A DNA stretch of 64,000 nt from Ligula intestinalis (lineage: Eukaryota; Platyhelminthes; Cestoda; Diphyllobothriidea; Diphyllobothriidae). This document shows positions 49,225-59,012 of the stretch, in pieces (the stretch's first letter is position 1; every line of letters starts with the position of its first letter). A program made the translations under genes and the position numbers. The DNA lies in the NCBI GenBank assembly GCA_036362985.1, contig JAYGXS010000003.1, positions 65,529,393 through 65,593,392 on the forward strand, in the 5' to 3' direction. Under the pieces are notes generated by a model that ran no database searches, was not told the origin of the DNA, and was given only the letters and a program-made list of their open reading frames with translations.

Positions 49225-49320
49225 TGCATTTGTGAAGCAGTAGACGTGATCGTTGGTGCTAGGACTTTATTTACATTCACGTTTCGGAATTATGCTTGAA
49301 GGCATCATCAAGGATCTGAT
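49225..49320 (-). mobile_element. PLE pseudo-LTR fragment with decayed hammerhead
   Basis: Plus strand reads gtagacgtgatcgttggtgc, then actttatttacattcacgtt and tcggaa...catcatcaa. On the minus strand: TTGATGA (first C lost, 49311-49305), a weak stem II, GAAAC (49285-49281), GTG (no cleavable H). Inactive by inspection. Confidence 0.5.
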
Positions 49321-49470
49321 AAGAGAGGCATTTCTTTTGGAGAAACTACAGTTGAAACATTTCTCCTTGGGTCAAATTTGCAAAACGCACGTTTAGGAAT
49401 GGTAAACTGTTGTATGCATTGACACTTCCTTTGCATTCTGTCTAGTTTACCCTTGCAGATTTCTTTTCGA

Positions 49471-49545
49471 TAAATGAAGTAAGTTGCAGTACGAGATGAT
49501 ATGACGAAAAGAAAGAAGATCTTCGGAAAATCGAGTTGTACTCGT
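49471..49545 (+). repeat. 75-bp dispersed repeat (partner at 9291-9365)
   Basis: Second copy, with roughly one difference in eight bases. It lies between the 49.2 kb PLE fragment and the 50.0 kb endonuclease relic. Confidence 0.6.
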
Positions 49546-49812
49546 GAAGTTATTAACAGGTATCACTTATTCATCGTCTGACTGAATGAAAATTGAAGGC
49601 TGGAAATTTTGCACTTGAGGTTGTGGGGGCAGAGGTTACATTCAACTGGGATGAGGTGGTGGGATGGGGAGCTACCATGACGTGAATCTTGCAGTGATAG
49701 GTTCTGCAGGTGAGGAGGAGGTGTTAACGTTTAGATTGTGGGCCACGTGCTCGAGGGAGGTTCAGAATCAGTGAAGTTATAGTTGACCGAGCACCGATAA
49801 CCTGCTGATGTT

Positions 49813-50133
49813 TCAGGCTGGGTGCAGGCGACTGGACCATGCACGTAAGCCGACATAGTGCAAATCAAGGTCCACATGCCTATTAATACTGGCTGGGTTT
49901 GAGTGCCAAGCATCGAGGGATCTTCTCGCTTGTCTCGTGTTAGCCATGGCGATCAACACGGTGCCATCCCAATTGTAGTGGTGATCACACTCAAGGGAGT
50001 GCGCAAATTCGAGTGATAAAGAGTTCCGTTGGCGAACAGCTATATTATGTTCCTTGATGTGAGTCTCGAGACGTCGCCCTGCGTGGCCAATATAAACACA
50101 AGGACAGCCAGCGCACGGTATGTGGTAATTAAT
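49813..50133 (-). pseudogene. PLE GIY-YIG endonuclease domain, 5'-truncated
   Basis: Seen: reading the minus strand from 50133 there are 106 uninterrupted codons to a TGA at 49813, without an ATG. The peptide starts NYHIPCAGCPCVYIGHAGRR, continues to a KEH and an ECDHHYNWDG motif, then ANTRQARRSLDAW and SINRHVDLDLHYVGLRAW. Known of the family: PLE endonucleases have a GIY-YIG fold with a YIG box, an Arg/Glu/His-rich helix and a conserved INRH segment, plus Cys/His pairs thought to bind metal; all are visible here (CxxC, H, CDH). In an intact element this module follows the reverse transcriptase and nicks target DNA. Upstream in frame is a stop (TAA, 50134-50136), so the RT part is missing. 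The frame is unusually clean, suggesting a young insertion or recent decay. It lies antisense, with its 5' break only about 35 bases before the sodium channel exon acceptor. Confidence 0.86.
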
Positions 50134-50170
50134 TTAACTTAACTGTTCCACGTTTTTGTTTATTTGCAGC

Positions 50171-50315
50171 ATGAGCGTCAGGAGTCAGTCTTCGGAAGAC
50201 AAGAGGCCCCGTCCACCTCAATTTCGGCCCATTACGCCCGAATCTGTGAAGTTGGCAGAGGAGCGATACAGACGTCAACTGAGGCGTGACAAGAAGGCTC
50301 GACTGGCGAAAAAGG
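50171..50315 (+). CDS. Voltage-gated sodium channel alpha subunit, first coding exon
   Basis: Seen: an acceptor-like tract ending TATTTGCAG at 50161-50169, one base, then an ATG. The reading frame begins MSVRSQSSEDKRPRP and continues with the motif FRPITPES (about residues 18-25), then a basic helix-like stretch (KLAEERYRRQLRRDKKARL). Known of the family: Nav channel cytoplasmic N termini carry a conserved FRPFTPES-like motif followed by a charged helix. The exon end is a guess: a split after AAG-G at 50315 (GT at 50316) gives phase 1, which matches the two spare bases at the start of the second exon, but this donor (GTACTG) is weak. The frame stays open to 50524 with low-complexity Ala/Arg/Glu text, taken as intron read-through. 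The channel would conduct Na+ across excitable cell membranes. The next exon is 8.7 kb away. Identification rests on the N-terminal motif plus the downstream exon. Confidence 0.68.
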
Positions 50316-51284
50316 GTACTGTTTCTATTAACGGTATTAAAAAAACTCCCCGTTTCGACAGTTCCCCCGTCGATTTCGACGATGGGCACCACGCGCTCCA
50401 ACAAGCCGCAGCAAACGCTGAAGCAAGCCGCAGCATACACGAAGGCAAGCTGGGCAAGCACCGCGAAAGCGACAGCAAGCGGGAGCAACGCAGAGAACTG
50501 GCACGAGAGAAAACAGGAGTTTAGGCAGACTCGTGCAGTATCGACCCCCTTGCTCGCCACTCCCACCTCCGTATCCGGTGTAAAGACAAAGTTAATAAGA
50601 CCGGGGATGAGAGAGGGTGTAGATGGCTGGCGCGTTAAACACTCAGCACGCGCACACTTGACACAACCATCTCGCTAGGTATGCTCCCGCGTGCGCGGGA
50701 GCGCCATAAAGGCCAAATTAAGAGGGAGCCACTGCAGCCTGACTCTCAGTCCTCCCTCTCCTCCCACACGCACACACAAACATTCGCGTACAGAAGGAGC
50801 AGCAACGTAGGGGGCCTGAGTTTTCCCATCTGTTGGCAGACCCTCCAAGCCACGGCTTTTAGCGCACCGTGATAGATTCAGACGCATTCAGATTTATTAT
50901 AGTGAGGAGAGAAACGCGCCGAGGTCGACCTCACTCTCTCCCCCACCGCATAGTGATCACCTAGCTTTCCGGAAACCTGAGGTGTGGTCTAAAAACCAGT
51001 GGGAGCGCGAGCGCAATCACCAACAGGGAATAAGAAGCGAGAGAAAGTGCCAGCGCCTTCCAGGCCGCAGGGACCGTGGTTGGCTGAGGACTGACATTGC
51101 ATGTGCATACAGACCATTGGATCTCAGAAGGGTGGGAGCAGCCCTGCATGAAGCCTGGGCCAACACCCTTCTGAGAGGGGTAACCAGTCAGTCGACGACT
51201 GAAAGGCACTACCCATGCTCCGTTGTCGGTTGGCGTCCGTGGGCGGGACTGAAAGGAAAGAGAGAGACAGCTGGTGAACTTGGC

Positions 51285-51480
51285 AACGTGGATGGGTAGA
51301 AGAGGCAAGGAGAGAAAAGGGAAAAGGAGGAGGAAGAGAGAGAGGAGTGCAAGAAACGAGCGGAAAATCGAGAAGATAACAAGATGGGCAGATAAGGGGT
51401 GAGAAAGAAGGTGAGGGAAGAGTGAAAAAATGAGAAGATAGGGCATAGCGAAACGAAAAAAGGAGTAGAGGGAGAACAGA
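51285..51480 (+). repeat. Purine-rich tract in the sodium channel intron
   Basis: About 200 bases almost entirely A and G (agaggcaaggagagaaaagg, aggaagagagagaggagtgc and so on). It explains the Phe/Leu/Ser-rich minus ORF at 50961-51509. It could affect splicing or form a triplex; speculative. Confidence 0.85.
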
Positions 51481-52430
51481 AACAAGTAGTACAGGTGGGA
51501 CAGGAACAAGAGCGCAGCTTACCTTTCATCGGAGGATTGTCGCAGAGTGACCGATGCGACTGCAACGACTGTGGTGTTGGCTAATAGTGTTTGTTTTGCT
51601 AATAACAGAAGGACTAGCAGTGCTGCACAGGAAGGGGGACCAAATTTCGCAAGAATAAGGTTGCTAGAGAGCTGGTGCAGGTTAGGTCTGGTAGGGAGTA
51701 TCAGTGAGGGTAAGGCTATGCCCCATGCTTGTTATTGGCAGTTCACGATACAGCACGACAAGGCAGGTTAGTTAGTCGAAACCCCTGCGTTGATTAGCCG
51801 GTTGCTGCCAGCTGGCTCTGCCGGTCTTCGGATTACTGTGTAGCCGCAAGCCGTGCAAGGCCACCACGTACTCGCCCCCCCCTTGACCCAGGCAGCAAAA
51901 GTTGCACCCTCGAGTTAAGTTGGCGTGAGAACAGCGATTGGCATGTACTAGTACCCGGACAATCTCACAACGAGCGCAGCATGGAAATCGATAAGTTCTC
52001 CCCTAAGAATTACGTTAGTAGAGTAAGCCTGACTGGCGAGAGCGACGATCGACCCCCCCCCCTGCCCTCTGCGCACCCAGGGCCGTGCCGGCTGTTTAGA
52101 CATAGATTAGCAAGATAGCGACAGTAGAAGCGCGAATTGGGTGGAGGGTGATTACGGACCACAGTGGTAACTGTGATAGGCGTGAGGTGAGTGCAATGAT
52201 ATGAACGAGGCAGAGCCATAGGTACAGGTCCTAGAGAAGACTGCGAGTAAGTACGAATAAATCTGAGCGGAGCTGGGACTAATCTGCTAGTGACGTTAAA
52301 GGATTTTAATGCTAGTGAGGCTGGTATAAGAAACCGTGCTTAATGGTAGTACTAGCAAGTAATAGAAGCAGTGGTGCAAAAGACATCGTACATAAGGACA
52401 GTAAGGCACTGTTACGCTGTTATGTGTAAA

Positions 52431-52979
52431 TACATGTCACTTATAAAGAAGACGAAGACGCGATCTCTGGAACAATAGTTTTATTCTGAGNNNNNNNNNN
52501 NNNNNNNNNNNNNNNNNNNNNNNNNNNNNNNNNNNNNNNNNNNNNNNNNNNNNNNNNNNNNNNNNNNNNNNNNNNNNNNNNNNNNNNNNNNNNNNNNNNN
52601 NNNNNNNNNNNNNNNNNNNNNNNNNNNNNNNNNNNNNNNNNNNNNNNNNNNNNNNNNNNNNNNNNNNNNNNNNNNNNNNNNNNNNNNNNNNNNNNNNNNN
52701 NNNNNNNNNNNNNNNNNNNNNNNNNNNNNNNNNNNNNNNNNNNNNNNNNNNNNNNNNNNNNNNNNNNNNNNNNNNNNNNNNNNNNNNNNNNNNNNNNNNN
52801 NNNNNNNNNNNNNNNNNNNNNNNNNNNNNNNNNNNNNNNNNNNNNNNNNNNNNNNNNNNNNNNNNNNNNNNNNNNNNNNNNNNNNNNNNNCTCAGAATAA
52901 AACTATTGTTCCAGAGATCGCGTCTTCGTCTTCTTTACAACAAGAACCTGGGGCACGCATATTCGCTACATGTCACTTA
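52431..52979. mobile_element. PLE pseudo-LTR insertion with 13-bp target duplication, spanning an assembly gap
   Basis: tacatgtcactta occurs at 52431-52443 and again at 52967-52979, a perfect 13-bp direct repeat. Just inside, 52441-52490 and 52891-52940 are reverse complements at 49 of 50 positions (ctcagaataaaactattgtt, ccagagatcgcgtcttcgtc). The unresolved centre would contain the two ribozyme regions, judging from other copies. The right end (acctggggcacgcatattcg) matches ends at 30.6 and 39.4 kb. PLE insertions are known to make variable-length target duplications. Confidence 0.8.
52491..52890. other. Assembly gap (400 N)
   Basis: Run of exactly 400 N between perfect inverted arms; the size is probably an estimate. 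Confidence 0.99.
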
Positions 52980-53180
52980 GTAGTCGGTAGTTTTATTTAC
53001 GAAAACAGGCCCTTTTATCTTGTCGGAATTATGGTTGGTTCAGCTTTTTTGAAATTTCCTTAGAAATTAATTTCTGATCGCCGCATAAAGTCTTTAGGTA
53101 TAGGCCGAAATTGTAAGCGCATATTTGGACTGAAATCCGTCACCCACTGCGTATTATACACTTGCTGCAAACGGACAAAC

Positions 53181-53203
53181 AGTAGTAGTAGTAGTAGTAG
53201 TAG
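53181..53203 (+). repeat. (AGT)n microsatellite
   Basis: About seven to eight AGT units; the poly-Leu stretch of the minus ORF 53060-53332 comes from it. Confidence 0.95.
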
Positions 53204-54934
53204 AAGTGTATATTGATGTTGTACCACACTAACACCCCAGGTACTAGATAATAGACCCAGATACGTGTTTTTCCGGTAGTCTGCCGCTGCTTGACACAGC
53301 TGCGAGGGTTCGGGCTCATCAGTTGGTCCCAAAGCCTTCCCTGCCTGCTTTCTGGTTGATATACCGGTTTTGAAAGTTCCGTTTTCAGTTAGTTTCCTTA
53401 GAAATTAATTTCTAGGCCTTTTAGCTAGTACCTGGAATGTTAGTATGGTAAGATACAAGATAATTATGGTTGGTATCTCTGTAAGTGAAACAACTGAATC
53501 GGTAGTACAGTCTGCACTGAGTGATTAAGTCAGCTTTTTTACAGACTAAAAAGGACCTGGCGAATTACGGCAGACAGATGTGCTATCTCATGAAATGTTA
53601 ACCTAGATTCTAAAACATGCTGTGGATTAGGTTAAGTTGGTTGTAATATGAAGTATCCTGCAGCATTATCTCAAGATGTTTCAGTCACGTCTGAATGTCG
53701 ACTTTTGGTCGAGTTCCTTTTCTGATGCCTGCAGAGACAACCCTGTAAGAAATGACTACATAGGTAATATGATGTTTTCCCATTATGTTTCGAGGTCCTT
53801 ATATATTCCAAGATAATTTATATAACATGCGCAGCAAAATATTCTTCCTTGCCCTAATGTGGTAGCCAATTATGTCTCCTTTAACTTTTTCAGAAGAAAT
53901 GATATAATTCGGTTTTTAAAAAGTTTAGAATCATGCGATTTATAAAGCATCACATCTGTGCATTTGTAAATACTGTTTGTAAAGTATACAACTTAGTCCA
54001 CATTCACTGTAAAATGTTATGAACACTATATGATCTGAGCTCCTGGACAAAGCAGAACTTAATTGTTCCTCTTCTAGATCGGCGAAGCATAAACATCCAC
54101 TATATGATATATTTTCTTAAAAGCATGCATAAATGCAGGATTCTCCTAAGACAGGAGAGATGCAGCTTTAAGGTCGGAAGCCCGACAATTGTGACAACTG
54201 GTTGAGTTCAAAATTATTAGGCAGTTTAAAGATTTTTGAAACCAGAATATAGCATTCACCCAAGAATACCATTGTAAGAAGACGTAGATGGCTACCCAAT
54301 TAGTACAACAAAGAATATTTCCCTGCATGTTTTCTTCAAGATATCCTTAGCTGATATACAAGAATTGAATTTTAGGGCTACTTAAGTAAACATGTTTTAT
54401 AGTATCGTTTTTCCAGACGACCGAAGAGGAGCGCGTTGGATGGCCGAACTCCAGATGTGACTGAAACGGCCCGGGATTATGCTGAAATATAATTGTTATT
54501 AAAACACTATTTACGTAATCTTTTCGAATCGAAGACGCATTTTTCAAATTTTTATTAAAATTTCCTGAGCATAATGTCCAGTGCATTCCCTATAGCAGTC
54601 TGTTGGCTAGCAACTAGCTTGCAAGATACTCAGCAGACACGCCAACTATGCAAAAAGTATAATCCAGAACAGGAGTCCTGTTTGATGTCTGCCTTCGTTG
54701 ATTCCGTGCATGCAGTTAGACAACTGGAGATGTCATTGCTACTCACGGCTGAATTAGAGTGATTAGACAACCCGGATAATAACGCCATTAACTTGGTTTA
54801 ATGCATGATTAAGCAAGAAAGGAGGCGAAAGATGGCCAATAGTTTTCCCGACTGTCTGTGTGACACGCCCTTGGATAGGGGGCGGAAATGGAGCTTAAAT
54901 GCCAGTAACAGTTCGAAGTTCTTATCGACAAGAA

Positions 54935-55280
54935 TTAAGGCTACGATTTTCCAGGTTCTTAGCTCCCTAAGGTTAGGAGAGAAGACGTTGAAAAGCCAGA
55001 TTTTTAGGAATAGTGTATTCTGCAGATGAAAAGGAGAATAGATGGAAAGAGTTTTGACTCTCGGAAGACAGCAGTTCGTCTGCCAGGGCGTCAATTCCGA
55101 AGTAACGAAGGCATCAGGCATCGCCACAGTGTCGGTGCATGCTTTGTTACGGCGACCAGTGGCGCGGCTAATGTCTAGACTAGCGTAGGCGCGCGACCTT
55201 GAGATAGGCTCACGTGGCTTTGCAGGTTAAAGGTGCCATGCGTCAGCGGCTGATCTTTGGTTCAAAGTGGCTGCAAGAGG
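54935..55280 (+). mobile_element. Foldback family copy in the sodium channel intron
   Basis: acgattttccaggttcttag, gaatagtgtattctgcagat, ggagaatagatgg, then the inner gacagcagttcgtctgccag and atgcgtcagcggctgatctt. Diverged. Confidence 0.5.
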
Positions 55281-55574
55281 TCACTACATACTCTCTGAGT
55301 ACACAATATGCTCTAAGCCTGGGCGTCCCCCGTTAGGTATTACTTTAAAACTAAGATAGCCGAGAATTGTGATCAATCTTAGAGCATCAGCATACATCTC
55401 ACAAAAAGCTAGGTGCAACATAATTCCTCCTAAATGAATCCACTCTTATATTCTACTAGTTTGTAGCTTCATCGCTTTCGAAGGCACAAGGCCACCTTTC
55501 TGCAGTAGAGCTCACCGAAGTCAATATGCTCTCATCACTATTAAGATTCATGACCCACATAGGACAAAGTTAAA

Positions 55575-55731
55575 TGATAGTAGAGTAGATAGCGTTGGCG
55601 GCAAAGGCAAAGGACACTGGAATGGCCATTGCTGGCTTATTAGTCGTCAGTCAGTCATACCCAGCCCTAAGTGGTGCATCACTCGAGGTTCGAACTTGCA
55701 ACCTTTCCAATCACAGTTTAACGTCCTTTGG
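55575..55731 (-). repeat. tRNA-derived SINE, minus copy
   Basis: The minus strand has ggttgcaagttcgaacctcg (B box), gatgcaccacttagggctgg, tatgactgactgacgac and gcctttgccgccaacgctat, parallel to the 9.4 kb copy. The A box is degraded. Confidence 0.65.
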
Positions 55732-55798
55732 GGGTGGATATGATTGGCTGATGACCAGAAATGGTCATACCAGTCTCCCTGGCCTTTGCCGGCAATTC
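55732..55798 (+). repeat. SINE body, 5'-truncated, continued at 56385-56420
   Basis: ggtggatatgattggctgat, tcataccagtctccctggcc, tttgccggcaattcta; split by the TIR element at 55799-56392 and resuming with tatctgcctatactacttgc. It lies head-to-head with the minus SINE. Confidence 0.6.
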
Positions 55799-56392
55799 TA
55801 TATGCCGACAAAAGTAGCTTATGTAGTCCCACTCAGGTACCCCTAGTTCCAGCTTTTCGTCATATGAAAACGGCGGTTATAGGGTTTGGGGGGGTGGGAA
55901 AGTACAATAAACAGAGAGGGAAATTTTTAGAAGTAAATGTTCAGTGAAAAAATGTAGTCGAAGTTGTTTACCGCGGCCGCTGGGAGTAAGTTGTTCCGCA
56001 TGTAATTTCAAGGTGTGCGGGGCGCTTAGCGCCGCGGGCTATACTAATTTAACTTCAGAACAGTAAATTGGACCTCAGGTAACTTGAAGTGGACGACCTT
56101 CTAACCACCATTTCTATTTATCGGGAATTTTAAGAAACCTGCAATTTGATAATCAGTTTTTTTCGCAAAAAAGTTGAACGATAATACAGATTAGGAAAAT
56201 CTACAGATATAAATGAACAGCACTTCCAAATACAATAAAATAAAAATGCTTATAGCAGTTATTAAAGTATATTTCACTGCGTATCCTAATTCCCCAACCA
56301 CAAAACCCTATAAACCCCGTTTTCGTTGGACAACATGCTGGAACTAGGGATTAATGAGGGGGACTACATAAGCTAATTTTGTTGTATCTGCC
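55799..56392 (+). mobile_element. Second copy of the 3.5 kb TIR element, inserted in a SINE
   Basis: Same sequence order as 3544-4119, including gtagtcgaagttg, the ccgcggccgctgggagtaag block and a ggcgcttagcgcc palindrome. Flanked by tatatgcc (55799-55806) and tatctgcc (56385-56392), a 7/8 target duplication. The SINE body stops at the left duplication and resumes (tatactacttgctg) after the right one, so the element is younger than the SINE. Confidence 0.75.
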
Positions 56393-58227
56393 TATACTAC
56401 TTGCTGTTACAGCTGCTTTTGGGGCACGAGAAATGAGGCCCAAGGCAAGGTTCGAGCCGAACAAAGGAGTTCCGTTAGCAGTTGGTGAACGGTCACCCAA
56501 GAGATACTACAGTGGACATCACAACTTACTTAAACTAAAGCCACGTTTTCACTACCGACCGCAGTAAGGAAATGCTATTTTTAAATCGCAATGCGCACTA
56601 GATTGGACTGTTTATCAAATGAACCTACTACATAAGTTGATATCACGTGAAATGGGGAAGATACTCGTTTGAATGACTGAGATTATTTAAAGATGGCAGC
56701 AAATATGTACGTGTACGTTGTCGTAAATTTCACAACGGACTATAATTCTTTTAGAAGATTGGTACAAATCCTTACTGCAGTTTGCAGATTTTGTTTACCA
56801 CTTTCAAACTTTTGATCAGATATACATTCGTCAGTGTCGTTATGTAAAATTGGTCAGTTTTTTCCGATGTGGTCATTAGCAAGTGTTTCATTAGTCTTCG
56901 TTTTTGCTCTAGTAAGGTAAACCATTAAGCCATTTCTGGGTAAAACATATAAGTTTTAAGTGTCAATATCTTCATGATCTGAGCTCCTACATACATTTTG
57001 TTTTCTCTCTGTTTCGCAATAGACATCTAACAGGCATAAAAGTTGTGGCCGTGGCAGTCATCTTTCACCCCTTTATTCCAGATAAAATGATATTTTCTGG
57101 CATTTGCGATCCAGAGTCAGAAGAAGAAATAACAGTAACACAAACAGGAATCTTCTTCAATCGTTCTAAAACGTGGTGTTATCTGACACTGATACTTTGT
57201 GTGGCTGGAATTAAATGGCGGAGGAAGGACGAGGAGATAAACCATAGGAAAAAACTAATTTCGATAACATGTTGCTGGCACAACTTGTCAAACTTAAATT
57301 CGATGTCCCCGTTTCTCATGTCTCAGTAGAAAAACTCCTGAATACGTTTATTTTTGTCCTCCAGGGCACAGTTCTCACCAGCCTAATTTTTACGTCTTTA
57401 TTAGTGCGAGGCTTTTAGTTCAAAGCCAAACTGTAATATCTGCCCGAATGGGGTACCTTATAAAAGTACTATTTAGGTCTGAGAGGAAACATTCATATTA
57501 GCAAAGTAAGATTTTAGCTTAGTGTAAACAAAGAATCTGTACTTATTTTAGAAGAGTTTATTAAGATGGGTGAAGGCTTTGAGAGACGAGCACTGTATTC
57601 ATAAAGAAAGAATAAACATCACATATCATTCAGCTTGGTGTACACACAAGACTAGGAGCAGAACTGCATAGTAAGCTTTCGCTCTGTGCTACGCAACTGT
57701 ACGCTGCATCTGGCAGCTTCGTTGTGCAGCGAATGGATGTCTTCGCAGCCAGAACAAGACAGAACAGTGCACAGAAGCCTTGTGAGCGACTCTGATCATT
57801 CAGTCAAACCGGAATTAATTGCTGTGATTTGGAGTTCAGTGTTCCTTATTCTAACAGTTACACGAACTAAGCTTCATTGTTACAGCATAATTTCTCAACA
57901 GTGAGCTTGTCCACGTGAAAGCGGCTTTCGACCCCTGCCTTTTTAAGACTTAACTGCTGTCAAAGAGGATGTTTTCAGTGAACGCTAAACTACGTTGCCT
58001 GCATCTGTACTACGGCGCTAGTGAATGTTTACTTCTAGAAGTCAATTTGGCAAACATATGTTTTCAGCAAATAATCATCAGCCCAAAACATTTGCAGGGT
58101 AATGAAAACTGTACAGTTGAACGTTTACGCGTCGCCCACATGGCGAGGTCGGCGTGTAGAAGTTCTTGTGTTGGGGGAGGGGTGAGGAGGGGTAGGGGAG
58201 GTAATTTTGTTAGGTTGTGTGGGTAGA

Positions 58228-58896
58228 TCAGCAGGGATACTTGTTGCTATTTGCGCGCAGAGAACGAATGTCACCAGGGGGTGGTGGCAAAATGCGATGG
58301 CCACCTGGCGTCGGGGTCGGCCATGGAAGTGCAAGAACTTCTATCGGCTCCTTCTGACAACACAGCACTAAATTCGCTAGCCGTATAGCCTTTGCTTTGT
58401 CTGTCACAAGCAACCGTTGGCATAGGCCCTTGGAAAAGTTGGCTGATGTCGGGTAAACCTGAAAGGCTTCATTAGTATCGACTCGATGATTCGTATCGAC
58501 AAGGTGGGCGACAATAGAACTCGAGATCAATTTAGTTTCACCTTTACTTAACCAGGCCGGTATGTGCTCACGTACCCTCTTTTCCAGGTGCCTTGTTGTT
58601 CGGCCAATGTGTCCTGTTAACATGAGCAAGTGAAAGAGTGAACACACATGGATGTGGCCTTCACCGGCAGTCAGTCTTTACTCCCCAACTGGAGGAGGGG
58701 ATGGTTCATAAAAAAGCACCCGTAAGTTCGCCGCTGGGAAAGCGCTTGCGATTGCGGTCCTCAAGTGTCGTCTGACAAGCTCGCTTGTTGCATCGCCTAA
58801 GAAAGGCAGTCTTATGAACAAGTCTTTTCTGCGGTTAAGGCAGCAGGATTTTTGGCGGGCTCGCCAATATTCCTCATCTTCGCCAATATTCTTCAT
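58228..58896 (-). pseudogene. PLE RT-endonuclease linker plus GIY-YIG domain, frameshifted
   Basis: Seen: on the minus strand, 58896-58678 reads KDLFIRLPFLGDATSELV, then RRHLRTAIASAFPAANLRVL, which matches the linker between RT and endonuclease in PLE polyproteins. After a stop the frame resumes with TSMCVHSFTCSC, suffers a frameshift in the CxC region (TGTT then AACAGG near 58620), and continues GHIGRTTRHLEKRVREHIPAW, SSSIVAHLVDTNHRVDTNEAF and a C-terminal helix KAIRLANLVLCCQ, ending at 58228. Key GIY-YIG features are the degraded YIG box (HIG), the R-EH helix and the AH-TNHR motif. It is non-functional: at least one nonsense and one frameshift. It ends about 116 bases before the acceptor of the second sodium channel exon, antisense to the gene. 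The module belongs to the same subfamily as the relic at 20.9-21.3 kb and differs from those at 50.0 and 60.1 kb. Confidence 0.8.
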
Positions 58897-59012
58897 CCTA
58901 AAAAGGCCGGTGGAAAGGGGTTTAAACGCCCACCATTATCTTCCGTTGTCCTGACTGAGTCAAAATCAGTGGTCGCATAAAAACCCCATTTCTTGCCCCT
59001 ACTTATTTTTAG

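Larger units (their letters stand above)
50316..59012 (+). other. Inferred first coding intron of the sodium channel gene
   Basis: Inferred from the two exons. It contains a purine-rich tract (about 51285-51480), a 400-base assembly gap inside a PLE inverted repeat, a foldback-family copy, two SINEs, a TIR element and an antisense PLE relic. No coding exon was recognised inside it; ORFs such as 54574-54762 and 57045-57329 have no family match and no clear splice sites. The exact 5' boundary is uncertain because the donor is weak. Confidence 0.5.

Noticed and set aside
50129..50566. 145-codon minus ORF over the first sodium channel exon
   Set aside because: Shadow of the exon on the other strand.
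50961..51509. 182-codon minus ORF, the longest in the window
   Set aside because: It is the complement of a purine-rich tract, giving Phe/Leu/Ser low complexity, and lies antisense in the sodium channel intron.
57045..57329. 94-codon plus ORF in the sodium channel intron
   Set aside because: No splice sites that join in frame and no Nav-like motif.
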